From Bacteroidota bacterium (GTDB lineage Bacteria; Bacteroidota; Bacteroidia; Bacteroidales; JACABE01): a stretch of DNA of 64,000 bases. The translations under genes and the position numbers were made by a program. The notes under the pieces were generated by a model. That model had not been told where the DNA came from and did not search any database. It saw only the letters and a program-made list of their open reading frames with translations. The stretch covers positions 1 through 64,000 of the forward strand of contig JACABE010000005.1 of assembly GCA_013377005.1 (NCBI GenBank), written 5' to 3'. Each line of letters starts with the position of its first letter. The first letter of the stretch is position 1. Positions 38,010 to 45,822 of the stretch are shown in pieces.

Positions 38010-38666
38010 TTATTTTTTCTTCAGCGCTGATACCCATTCAGCTTTTGCTTTGTCAGCGTTTAATTTTGAACTTATTTGTAATTCATCAATGATTTTATAG
38101 TTGAATTTCAACACAGATTGTAAAAAATTAGCAAAATCCGCAACAGCTTTTTTTGATGATTTCACATCAATATTTTGAATTAGATTATAATAAATAACAT
38201 AGTTTTTGTCATAATGACCGACTGCTTTGTTTCTTAAAACGGATATTTTATTATCATAATCATATTCCTTTTTTATTTTTTTAAGCACTATATTTAAACC
38301 ATTGTATTCATCATATAAATGGGAATAATTTGAAATAATTAATACGCGAAAGTTTTTTTGATAAACATCGTAAGTTTTGATTGCTTCATAAATTGCCAAT
38401 AAACCATTTCTTGAATAGTATATTTCATCCCAAGTTGTTTTAGTACTTATCAATCCTCTAAAAGAAGTTAATAAATCAAGGTAAGCAGCTGATAAAAAAC
38501 TAATATATTTTATTTGATTAACTGTTGTGTTAAAAAGCTCAATCACGCTTTCTTTTTCAGTAATCAAAATTTGTTGTTCAACAAATTCCATTATTTTGAA
38601 TAGCCCAATCATTTCATTATGGTGAAAGTCTATTCGTTCGTTAATTGGGTCGTTGTTGTTCTCCAT
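38010..38666 (-). CDS. Hypothetical helical protein with HEPN-like motif
   Basis: A 218-residue soluble, mostly helical protein. I see no known family, but SVLRNKAVGHYD (Arg145, Asn146, His151) fits the HEPN ribonuclease signature R-(N/D/H)-x4-H, which also occurs in AbiU2-like phage-defence proteins. The motif is short, so the assignment is weak. It lies downstream of the variable FGE protein gene on the same strand, inside the repeat-rich patch. Confidence 0.5.
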   Translation of the reverse strand: MENNNDPINERIDFHHNEMIGLFKIMEFVEQQILITEKESVIELFNTTVNQIKYISFLSAAYLDLLTSFRGLISTKTTWDEIYYSRNGLLAIYEAIKTYDVYQKNFRVLIISNYSHLYDEYNGLNIVLKKIKKEYDYDNKISVLRNKAVGHYDKNYVIYYNLIQNIDVKSSKKAVADFANFLQSVLKFNYKIIDELQISSKLNADKAKAEWVSALKKK

Positions 38667-38751
38667 ACAATTATTTCTAAGATTTAACTCTGTATTATAA
38701 ACTCATACAAAACTCCTAAATTGGGCAGCTTTCGGTAAACCTTTGGTCATT

Positions 38752-38770
38752 AAGCGTAGTCGAAATACCA
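38752..38770. repeat. REP-like element AAGCGTAGTCGAAATACC
   Basis: Positions 38752-38770 (minus strand GGTATTTCGACTACGCTT) match a common Bacteroidetes intergenic repeat type (TTCGACTACGCT core). A related piece, GCGTAGTC, recurs at 39643-39650, upstream of the FGE gene start. It begins seven bases after the FGE stop codon. Confidence 0.5.
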
Positions 38771-38774
38771 CTGT

Positions 38775-39545
38775 TTACTCGTGTGACACAACACGAAAAC
38801 CGATGAAGAAGCCACGGTAGTCGGGAGCGTTGCTGCCGCGGAAAGCAACCTGGCAGTAAGCAGCGGGGGAGCCCCAGCCACCACCACGCAACACACGGTG
38901 AGACCCCGTTGCAGGTCCTTTAGGATTGGTTGAGGGAGAATTGGTATAGTATTCTTTTTCGTACCAATCTCTGCACCATTCCCATACATTACCGCTCATA
39001 TCGTACAAACCGAGTTCGTTTGGTTTTTTCTTCATTACTGAGTTGGCTTGTGCACCGGAATTATCCTGGTTCCAGCCTACTTCGTCCAAATCGTTGCTGC
39101 CTGCATAAATATAAGAAGTGTTTTTTTTACCACCACGGGCTGCATATTCCCATTCGGCTTCGGTGGGCAGGCGATAATCGCCGTTGAGTTCATCACTCAA
39201 CCAGTTGCAATACGCTACAACATCGTTCCAGTTTACATTTATCATAGGATGTTTGTTGTTCCATCCCCAGCTAGGTGCTTCGGGCATCGGGCGGGAGGTT
39301 GCCAAGCAAAATGCTTTGTACTCGGCTACGGTAACTTCGTGTGTGCACATATTAAAACTGCTTACCGTTACATAATGGCTGGGTTTTTCGTCTTTTTCGT
39401 CTTCTTCGCCACTATTGCTACCCATATAAAAACTGCCACCTTCTACTTTAACCATATTGGGCTTAATGGCTGTGGTGGTCTGAGCTTTAAGCCCTGTAAA
39501 AAATAATGCTGCTATGAGCACTGTAAGATTTAAGATTTGTTTCAT
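38775..39545 (-). CDS. Secreted FGE/SUMF1-fold protein, probable DGR variable protein
   Basis: A 256-residue exported protein: signal peptide to about residue 21 (LKAQTTTA), then a complete formylglycine-generating-enzyme/SUMF1 domain (MVKVEGGSFYMGS, VTVAEYKAFC, MINVNWNDVVAYCNWLS, RLPTEAEWEYAARGG, MSGNVWEWCRDW, RVLRGGGWG). C-type-lectin-like folds of this class are the usual targets of diversity-generating retroelements. Residues 225-247 contain twelve positions whose codons all end in C (see the variable region entry), the mark of mutated AAC codons. It is visibly more GC-rich than its neighbours. A non-catalytic ligand-binding role at the cell surface is likely. No type IX sorting domain is present. 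Confidence 0.88.
   Translation of the reverse strand: MKQILNLTVLIAALFFTGLKAQTTTAIKPNMVKVEGGSFYMGSNSGEEDEKDEKPSHYVTVSSFNMCTHEVTVAEYKAFCLATSRPMPEAPSWGWNNKHPMINVNWNDVVAYCNWLSDELNGDYRLPTEAEWEYAARGGKKNTSYIYAGSNDLDEVGWNQDNSGAQANSVMKKKPNELGLYDMSGNVWEWCRDWYEKEYYTNSPSTNPKGPATGSHRVLRGGGWGSPAAYCQVAFRGSNAPDYRGFFIGFRVVSHE
38805..38873 (-). other. Candidate DGR variable region (VR) of the FGE protein
   Basis: Codons 225-247 (minus strand). At the positions where DGR templates carry AAC, the codons are GGC, TCC, CCC (225-227), TAC (230), TTC (235), GGC, AGC, AAC (237-239), TAC (243), GGC, TTC, TTC (245-247): all twelve are NNC. Interspersed invariant codons are GCT, GTT, CAG, CGT, which are not C-ending. 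Ser, Gly, Tyr, Phe, Pro are products of A-to-N change in AAC. The pattern then meets the IGFRVV block, typical of the invariant 3' end. No matching AAC-rich template repeat is seen in this window. Confidence 0.75.
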
Positions 39546-39938
39546 TTTTATTTAAATTTTATTTTCCCTTCTCTTTGCTTTTCAATCCGCCCAATTTTTC
39601 GGTTGGGTCTGAATACCACTTTTTATTTACATAAAAAAATCAGCGTAGTCAAATTACCTAAGCATTTTTTTATAATGTTTTAATTTCTACATGATAATAG
39701 TATTGTTTTTTAAATATTAAGAACAAATGTACGACATAAAAAAAATAAAAAGCAAATAATATGTAAATATTTTATTTGTTTCAAAATTTTTCTTAAGAAA
39801 CCACACCTTAGAACATCTTAATTATAAAATCTTTCCGTCCATTTATCCAATTCTTCCGTACTTCCAAACATTTTTCTTATACCTATACAAATACACTCAG
39901 TACGTATGTAAAATTTAACAGTACCTACACAGCTTTTT
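39546..39938. other. Gene-free AT-rich stretch upstream of the variable FGE gene
   Basis: Contains an imperfect copy (39607-39625, 16 of 19 bases) of the sequence spanning the FGE stop codon (38759-38777), and GCGTAGTC at 39643-39650. These flank the FGE gene as imperfect direct repeats. I see no reverse transcriptase, accessory protein or template repeat in it. Confidence 0.5.
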
Positions 39939-39941
39939 TTA

Positions 39942-40040
39942 TTTGCTAAACGTACCGTAATATTCTATAAACGTACTGCTGTTTTCTATAAATGTACTGC
40001 ATAAATATGCGTATGTACGATAAGAATCTATGTATGTACC
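39942..40040. repeat. GTAC-punctuated short repeats
   Basis: Near-copies of TTCTATAAACGTACTGC (about 39962-39978 and 39983-39999, differing at one or two bases) and several further GTAC tetranucleotides (39947-40040, with others at 39859, 39901 and 39921). Most of the short reading frame on the minus strand here is repeat-derived and not a gene. The source is unknown; it may be a degraded repeat element. Confidence 0.55.
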
Positions 40041-40081
40041 GGCTGAATATGTGTGTTTTATGCGAATTTTTGTGCGATTAA

Positions 40082-40195
40082 ACCTTTGGGTTAATACATA
40101 AAGATTTCCAACAAAGCGGTGTAGAACTAACTTCCGACAATGAAGAACAGGAATTTGCCTATAGCTTAGCAAAAATTTTGATAGAAGGGGTGTAA
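40082..40195 (+). pseudogene. Remnant of a degraded gene (C-terminal fragment)
   Basis: An open stretch from 40082 (just after a TAA at 40079-40081) to a stop at 40193-40195 reads TFGLIHKDFQQSGVELTSD then NEEQEFAYSLAKILIEGV, which looks like real protein sequence with no start codon. I do not recognise it. It is compatible with a gene fragment left by deletion in the repeat-rich patch. Confidence 0.35.
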
Positions 40196-40206
40196 GACAT
40201 TATTTT

Positions 40207-40239
40207 AAACCTGACAGGTTTTTAAAACCTGTCAGGTTT
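40207..40239. repeat. Perfect REP-like palindrome AAACCTGACAGGTTTT
   Basis: AAACCTGACAGGTTTT (40207-40222), one base, then its exact complement to 40239. This 33-base palindrome is a common Bacteroidetes intergenic element. It lies downstream of pgk (stop at 40256) and likely serves as its terminator. A related core is in the groL terminator (26188-26219). Confidence 0.75.
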
Positions 40240-40255
40240 CCAGCATTTTACAGGT

Positions 40256-41566
40256 TTATTTAGTTTTTCCCAAGATTTCGCCTGATGTTATCAATGCTTT
40301 AACCGGTGCAAGTCCGGTGGTAGTTCCGTTTTCAATGGCTTTTAATACGGCACCGCCGCCAGTAAATATATAATAGTTAGGGCTGTCGAGTGCAGAAATA
40401 TACAATCCGGGCAACAATCGTTTGAGTTCCTGCATGGTGTCGCCACCACCGTAAAGTTTAATAGCATTTACATTGCTATCAATTAACTCATCCAATGCAA
40501 TGGTGCCTTCATTAAAATAAGGTGTAAAGCCCATTACTGCATTCACAAAAATAGTTTTTGCCTGATGAAACACTTCAATAACTTTGGTTTCCAGAAAAGA
40601 TTCTTTGGCAATATCCAATACATAATTCAAACTAGATCCAGATTTAATCTCATGAATGTTTCGCATACGGTTTTTCCCGTCCAACTTGCCCTCCATCGTA
40701 TCAGACTCAATAATATAAGGCAATTCAATAATTTTGTCAGCATATTGTTTGGCAAACTTAACAAACTCAAGCGCATGCTGCATATCATCTTCTTCAATAC
40801 CTTTAATGGTAAAGCCATATTTAGCACACAAATAAGCATTGTAAATTACGCCACCCAACACCAAATAATCTGCTTTTTTCAACAATGCAAAAAGTGAATC
40901 AATTTTAGTGTCGAACTTAGAACCCGCTACAACTGCCAAAAATGGATTTTCAGGATGATAAATTCGCTCAAGATTGGCAATTTCCTTTTGCATCAAAAAT
41001 CCGGCATAAGAAGGCAAATATTTGCTTACTTGTACCGTAGAAGCATGTGCCTGCCACGAACCAAAAGCATCGTTAATAAAAATATCAGCCAAACCTGCCA
41101 ATTGGTTAGCAAACCTATCTGCTTCTTCGCCTTTGGCTTCTTCACCCGAAAACCATCGTGTATTCGGCATATAAATACCATCTATTAAGCCTTCTTTCAA
41201 CTCGCGTATCAAGTGGTTTACAGAAGTTTCTACACCTAAATAACCTTGTTTTTCGTGTGCGTAAAACTCAGGAACTTTTAATATAATATGTAGCTTTTGC
41301 TGAAGATAATCTACAATGGGTTGAATTGAGGTTTTATCGCTGATATTGATTTCTCCGGTTTTTTTATCTTTCGGACGCCCCACATGCGTCATCAAAATAA
41401 TTTTTCCACCTTTCGAAATAATATGAAATAAAGTTCCAATAGTAGCATCAATGCGATAAGGATCGTGGATAATTCCATTTTTTACTACATTGTGATCTAC
41501 TCTTACTAAAACAACTTTCCCTTTTAGGTCAGCTTGCTGAATGATAGGTATTGTTAGATTTTCCAT
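40256..41566 (-). CDS. Divergent phosphoglycerate kinase
   Basis: A 436-residue PGK-family protein, longer than the usual 395-417. PGK transfers phosphate between 1,3-bisphosphoglycerate and ADP. Conserved substrate sites seen: RVDHNVV, HVGRPKD, NTRWFSGEE, DPYRIDA; nucleotide sites: GSKFDTKIDS, YGGGDTMQE, FTGGGAVLKAIE. But the NDAFGTAHRAHAS block is NDAFGSWQAHAS: one residue is missing and the Arg that contacts 3-phosphoglycerate (human Arg170) is lost. It is therefore a divergent member; another PGK probably exists elsewhere. No glycolytic neighbours in the window. Confidence 0.8.
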   Translation of the reverse strand: MENLTIPIIQQADLKGKVVLVRVDHNVVKNGIIHDPYRIDATIGTLFHIISKGGKIILMTHVGRPKDKKTGEINISDKTSIQPIVDYLQQKLHIILKVPEFYAHEKQGYLGVETSVNHLIRELKEGLIDGIYMPNTRWFSGEEAKGEEADRFANQLAGLADIFINDAFGSWQAHASTVQVSKYLPSYAGFLMQKEIANLERIYHPENPFLAVVAGSKFDTKIDSLFALLKKADYLVLGGVIYNAYLCAKYGFTIKGIEEDDMQHALEFVKFAKQYADKIIELPYIIESDTMEGKLDGKNRMRNIHEIKSGSSLNYVLDIAKESFLETKVIEVFHQAKTIFVNAVMGFTPYFNEGTIALDELIDSNVNAIKLYGGGDTMQELKRLLPGLYISALDSPNYYIFTGGGAVLKAIENGTTTGLAPVKALITSGEILGKTK

Positions 41567-41641
41567 GATTTAAGATTTTAAAAGTATAAAGTTATTAAAG
41601 TCGTCTTTTAAATTTTAGAAATTATGTAATAAAAAATTTAG

Positions 41642-41783
41642 AACACGGATAAAACGGATACGTTCCGTAAACGCGGATATTTGCGGATTTTATATACCTA
41701 TCTGATTTTTTGTTGTTTAAAATCTGTTTAAATCCGTGTTTCCCTTTAGGGATTCGCGTTATCCGCGTTCAAAAAACAAATCA
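41642..41783. repeat. Complex inverted repeat (cacggat / cgcggat element)
   Basis: AACACGGAT (41642-41650) pairs with ATCCGTGTT (41732-41740), and AACGCGGATA (41670-41679) pairs with TATCCGCGTT (41760-41769). Nested, interleaved inverted repeats of this CACGGAT/CGCGGAT type are widespread in Bacteroidetes intergenic regions. I see no gene in the 373-base gap 41567-41939 beyond this element and the terminator. Confidence 0.65.
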
Positions 41784-41899
41784 GAAGATTCAATACTTTA
41801 GCTTATATGTAACATTAATTTATTCTAATTCCTTAACTGATGTTTTCATAATAACTCCAAGCTCTGAGTACTCCTGATATTTCAATTACTTATCCCAAT

Positions 41900-41925
41900 A
41901 AAAAACGCCCCTTTCGGAGCGTTGG
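41900..41925 (-). terminator. Terminator after ilvE
   Basis: AACGCCCC (41904-41911) and GGAGCGTT (41916-41923) pair with one C-A mismatch around a 4-base loop; on the minus strand a T-run follows. It terminates ilvE. Confidence 0.75.
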
Positions 41926-41939
41926 TATATTTTTCGAAT

Positions 41940-42962
41940 TTATTCTACAATAGTATTCCAGTTGTATTTATCTTCTACTTCACCTTCCTGAATAGCTCTT
42001 AGCATATTGTATAGTTTGGTGGAAACCGGACCTGCTTTACCATCTTTACAATATAAATATTCTTTTTGAGTGTCGCGGTCTAAAATTTTCTTGATCGGAG
42101 ATATAACAGCAGCAGTTCCGCATGCACCTACTTCTTCAAAATCTCCTAATTCTTCTACTGCGATATGACGTTGTTCAACAGTCAATCCCATATCTGTGGC
42201 TAATTGGCGAAGACTCATATTGGTAATGGATGGCAATATTGAGTTTGATGAAGGTGTAATATATTTATTGTCTTTGATAGCAAAGAAATTGGCTGGACCC
42301 GCTTCATCAATGTATTTCTTTTCGCGGGCATCTAAAAATAATACCGATGCAAAACCTTCGTCATGTGCTCTTTCGCCAGCTCTTAAACTTGCAGCATAGT
42401 TACCACCTACTTTGTAGCAACCGGTTCCAAGTGGAGCAGCACGGTCGAAATCGCGAACTATTTGAATACTTACCGGATTAAATCCTTCCTTAAAGTAAGG
42501 ACCAACAGGACCTACAAATACCATAAATAAATACTCATTTGCTGGTTTTACACCTACCTGAGCACCCGAACCAAATAATACAGGACGAATGTATAAAGAT
42601 GCACCTTCTCCGTAAGGCGGGATGTATTTTTCGTTCAGTTTAACAGCTTCTAACACGGCTTCTCTGAATAATTCGGTAGGAATATGCGCCATCATGATTC
42701 CATACGCAGAGTTTTGCATACGTTTGGCATTTTCTTCTAAACGGAAGATTCTGATTTTACCGTCTTTTCCTCTGAAAGCTTTTAAACCTTCAAAAGCTTC
42801 TTGTCCGTAATGTAAGGCTGTAGCAGCCATGTGGATGTTTACATATTCCGAAGAAGAAATTTCGAGCTTACCCCATTCGTTGTTACGATAGTAGCAGCGA
42901 ATATTATAATCGGTTTTAAAATAACCAAAAGGTAAATTTTTCCAATCAATATTATTATTCAT
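41940..42962 (-). CDS. ilvE: Branched-chain amino acid aminotransferase
   Basis: A 340-residue class IV PLP aminotransferase that transfers amino groups between glutamate and leucine, isoleucine or valine keto acids. The PLP lysine is in GCYKVGGNYAASL, with the YGQEAFEGLKAFRG N-terminal block, RPVLFGSGAQVGVKPA, and EAGPANFFAI. Length and motifs match the IlvE/BCAT subgroup. Monocistronic. Confidence 0.94.
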   Translation of the reverse strand: MNNNIDWKNLPFGYFKTDYNIRCYYRNNEWGKLEISSSEYVNIHMAATALHYGQEAFEGLKAFRGKDGKIRIFRLEENAKRMQNSAYGIMMAHIPTELFREAVLEAVKLNEKYIPPYGEGASLYIRPVLFGSGAQVGVKPANEYLFMVFVGPVGPYFKEGFNPVSIQIVRDFDRAAPLGTGCYKVGGNYAASLRAGERAHDEGFASVLFLDAREKKYIDEAGPANFFAIKDNKYITPSSNSILPSITNMSLRQLATDMGLTVEQRHIAVEELGDFEEVGACGTAAVISPIKKILDRDTQKEYLYCKDGKAGPVSTKLYNMLRAIQEGEVEDKYNWNTIVE

Positions 42963-43164
42963 GTCTCTGTGTATTTGTGTATTTCGTGTTTTTTAAATCT
43001 GTTTTAAAAACAGGGTAAAATTAAAAATTAATTTCTAATTAGTATATATTTTTAAAAAAATTATCATCTATAAACTTCGATTTATATTACGCTGTTGATT
43101 TTCTGAGATATAAATTCTTTTGTTTTAAATTTAAATGTATAAGATACGAATCCGTCTTAAAATA

Positions 43165-43212
43165 AAAACATGACATTTTGTCATGTTTTTTATATTGGCA
43201 TACGCTTTGATA
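43165..43212 (+). promoter_or_regulatory. Extended palindrome and -24/-12-like element upstream of htpG
   Basis: TGACATTTTGTCA (43171-43183) is the centre of a perfect palindrome running over 43165-43189 (25 bases). TGGCA begins at 43196, followed by 6 bases and TTGATA (43207-43212). Palindrome centre to TGGCA is 19 bases, 10 fewer than at groES, which is one helical turn. The ATG is at 43242. Confidence 0.65.
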
Positions 43213-43241
43213 CATTGTGTGAAAATTAAAAAATTTAAACT

Positions 43242-45140
43242 ATGCAAAAAGGTAAGATTAACGTACAAACGGAAAATATTTTCCCCATAATTAAAAAGTT
43301 TCTTTATTCAGATCATGAGATTTTTTTAAGAGAACTCATTTCCAATGCTGTTGATGCAAGTCAGAAATTAAAAACACTTTCAGCTTTAGGCAAATTCAAA
43401 GGAGAATTAGGCGATTTAACCATTCAAATTACATTTGATAAAGAAAACAAAACCATTACCATTAGCGACAAAGGAATTGGAATGACCGCTGAAGAGGTTG
43501 AAAAATACATTAATCAAATTGCTTTTTCTGGTGCCGAAGAGTTTGTTGAAAAATATAAAGGTAAAAGCGAAGCCGATGCTCATGCTTTAATCGGACATTT
43601 TGGCTTAGGTTTTTATTCATCTTTTATGGTTGCCAAAGAAGTTGAAATTCACACTAAATCTTATACCACAGGAAGTAAAGCTGTAAAATGGTTATGCGAT
43701 GGTAGCCCTGAATATACGCTTACCGAAATAACGAAAAAAGAAAGAGGAACTGATATTATTCTTCACATAGCCGAAGACTCTGAAGCATTTTTGGAAGAAC
43801 ACAAATTATTAGATTTACTCAAAAAATATTGCAAATTCTTGCCGATTCCTATTCAATTCGGAATGGAAAAAACCTGGGAAAAAGTAGAAGGCGAAAAAGA
43901 TGAAAAAGGTAACGATAAAAGTATTGAAGTTGAGAAACCTCGCATCATTAACAATACAAAACCGCTATGGACAATCAAACCTTCTGAATTAACCGATGAG
44001 GATTATTCAAAATTTTACCATGAATTGTATCCTTATACTTTTGACGAACCTTTGTTTAACATACATTTAAATGTAGATTATCCATTTAACCTTACAGGTA
44101 TTTTGTATTTTCCAAAAGTGAAGAAAAACCTGGAAGTTCAAAAAGACAAAATACAATTGTATTGCAATCAGGTTTTTGTAACAGATTCTGTTGAAGGAAT
44201 TGTACCTGATTTTTTGACCTTGCTTCATGGTGTACTCGATTCACCCGATATTCCTTTAAATGTGTCCCGAAGTTATTTGCAAAGCGATGCTAATGTGAAG
44301 AAAATTTCGAGCCATATTACAAAAAAAGTTGCGGATAAATTAGAAGATATTTTCAAAAACAAGCGTGAGGAATTTGAATCAAAATGGGACGACATTAAGG
44401 TTTTTATAGAATATGGCATGATTACTGAAGAAAAATTTGCCGAAAGAGCCGAAAAATTCTGTCTGCTAAAAAATACCGATGGAAAATTTTTCACACTGGA
44501 AGCTTATAAAGAAAGCGTCAAAGATATACAGACTGACAAAGACAAAAAAATAGTTTATCTTTATACCAATAACGTTGAAGACCAACATGGTTATATTCAA
44601 TTAGCAAAAGATAAAGGATACGATGTGTTGGTGATGGACGGTGTGTTGGACAGCCATTTTATCAATTTGATGGAACGAAAACTGGAAAACACGACTTTTG
44701 TCAGAGTAGATGCCGATACCATTGAAAAGCTCATTAAAAAAGATGAAGAAATTCCTTCTAAATTAAGTGATGCTGAAAAAGAAAAATTAAAACCAATCTT
44801 TGAGAAAAATGTTGAAAAAACAAAATTCACTATAGTATTGGAGAGCATGAGCGAAACCGATCAACCTGTGTTGATTACTCAACCTGAATTTATGCGAAGA
44901 ATGAAAGATATGTCAGCAATAGGTGGAGGTATGTCCTATATGGGTTCGATGCCTGATATGTACAATCTGGTAGTAAACATTAACCACCCCTTAATTGGGC
45001 AGATTTTAAACAACACCGACGAAAACAATCAAAACGAAACAGTAAAACAATTAACTGATTTGGCATTGTTATCGCAAAATCTTTTAAAAGGCGAAGCTTT
45101 AACCGAATTTATTAAAAGAAGTGTTCAAATAATCAAATAA
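43242..45140 (+). CDS. htpG: Molecular chaperone HtpG (Hsp90 family)
   Basis: The 632-residue bacterial Hsp90. Motifs: FLRELISNAVDASQKLK at the start of the ATP domain; ISDKGIGMTAEEVEKYINQIA; IGHFGLGFYSSFMV; RGTDIILHI; NLTGILYFPK and the C-terminal dimerisation part with LVVNINHPLIGQIL. ATP-driven client maturation in the cytoplasm. It stands alone, with upstream regulation shared with groES (43165-43212). The sequence is full length and shows no disruption. Confidence 0.98.
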   Translation: MQKGKINVQTENIFPIIKKFLYSDHEIFLRELISNAVDASQKLKTLSALGKFKGELGDLTIQITFDKENKTITISDKGIGMTAEEVEKYINQIAFSGAEEFVEKYKGKSEADAHALIGHFGLGFYSSFMVAKEVEIHTKSYTTGSKAVKWLCDGSPEYTLTEITKKERGTDIILHIAEDSEAFLEEHKLLDLLKKYCKFLPIPIQFGMEKTWEKVEGEKDEKGNDKSIEVEKPRIINNTKPLWTIKPSELTDEDYSKFYHELYPYTFDEPLFNIHLNVDYPFNLTGILYFPKVKKNLEVQKDKIQLYCNQVFVTDSVEGIVPDFLTLLHGVLDSPDIPLNVSRSYLQSDANVKKISSHITKKVADKLEDIFKNKREEFESKWDDIKVFIEYGMITEEKFAERAEKFCLLKNTDGKFFTLEAYKESVKDIQTDKDKKIVYLYTNNVEDQHGYIQLAKDKGYDVLVMDGVLDSHFINLMERKLENTTFVRVDADTIEKLIKKDEEIPSKLSDAEKEKLKPIFEKNVEKTKFTIVLESMSETDQPVLITQPEFMRRMKDMSAIGGGMSYMGSMPDMYNLVVNINHPLIGQILNNTDENNQNETVKQLTDLALLSQNLLKGEALTEFIKRSVQIIK

Positions 45141-45199
45141 GATATACTATCTTTGTATGATTATAAAAATCAATTTATAAACAAATAAAAACAAAAATT

Positions 45200-45796
45200 A
45201 TGAAATTAAGTAAAGGTTGGATTATAGGTATTGTAGCTATCGCAGTAGTTTTCTTACTGATAGTTTCTATGATAAGTATGTATAATAAGATGCCTAATTT
45301 AGAAGAAGGCGTTAACAGTCAGTGGGCTAAAGTTGAAAGTGCATATCAACGTAGATCTGATTTAATTCCAAATTTAGTAAATACTGTTAAAGGTGTTGCT
45401 AATTTCGAACAACAAACCTTGATTGGTGTGGTTGAAGCACGTGCAAAAGCTACTTCTGTAAGTATTGATCCTACAAAAATGACGGCTGCCAATATGCAGC
45501 AATTTCAAAAAGCTCAAGATGGTTTAGGTTCTGCATTATCAAAATTAATGGTTGTTGTTGAAAAATATCCCGAACTAAAAGCTACTCAAAACTTTTTAGA
45601 ACTTCAGTCACAATTAGAAGGCACTGAAAACAGGATAAATGTTGAAAGAAATAAATTTAACGAAGAAGCTCAAAAATACAATTCTTTCATTCGCCGATTC
45701 CCCAATAATATGTTTGCAGGAATGTTTGGATTCCAGAAAAAGGCTTATTTTGAAGCTACAGCAGGTGCAGAAAAAGCGCCTGAAGTGAAATTTTAA
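45200..45796 (+). CDS. lemA: LemA-family protein
   Basis: A 198-residue LemA protein: one N-terminal transmembrane helix, then the family core WAKVESAYQRRSDLIPNLVNTVKG, FEQQTLIGVVEARAKA, and NRINVERNKFNEEAQKYNSF. Found in most Bacteroidetes next to TPM-domain proteins, as here. Function is unknown; membrane-associated, possibly in cell-envelope stress. Confidence 0.92.
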   Translation: MKLSKGWIIGIVAIAVVFLLIVSMISMYNKMPNLEEGVNSQWAKVESAYQRRSDLIPNLVNTVKGVANFEQQTLIGVVEARAKATSVSIDPTKMTAANMQQFQKAQDGLGSALSKLMVVVEKYPELKATQNFLELQSQLEGTENRINVERNKFNEEAQKYNSFIRRFPNNMFAGMFGFQKKAYFEATAGAEKAPEVKF

Positions 45797-45822
45797 GAAA
45801 AAAGTTAAATATAAATCATAGT

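Noticed and set aside
38641-38656. GTTGTTGTT (Asn-rich MENNND start) as a possible DGR template repeat
   Set aside because: It is only three Asn codons with no match to the FGE C-terminal sequence on either side; not a template.
38750-38989. A second reading frame overlapping the FGE gene C-terminus
   Set aside because: It is out of frame within the SUMF1 domain; the FGE frame is the real one and has the conserved motifs.
39939-40172. A 77-residue open frame on the minus strand
   Set aside because: It is built from the GTAC-rich repeats (STFIENSSTFIEYYGTF) with no coding character, so I describe the stretch as a repeat.
40207-40239. CRISPR repeat
   Set aside because: A single perfect palindrome without spacers or further copies nearby; it is a REP-like element or terminator.
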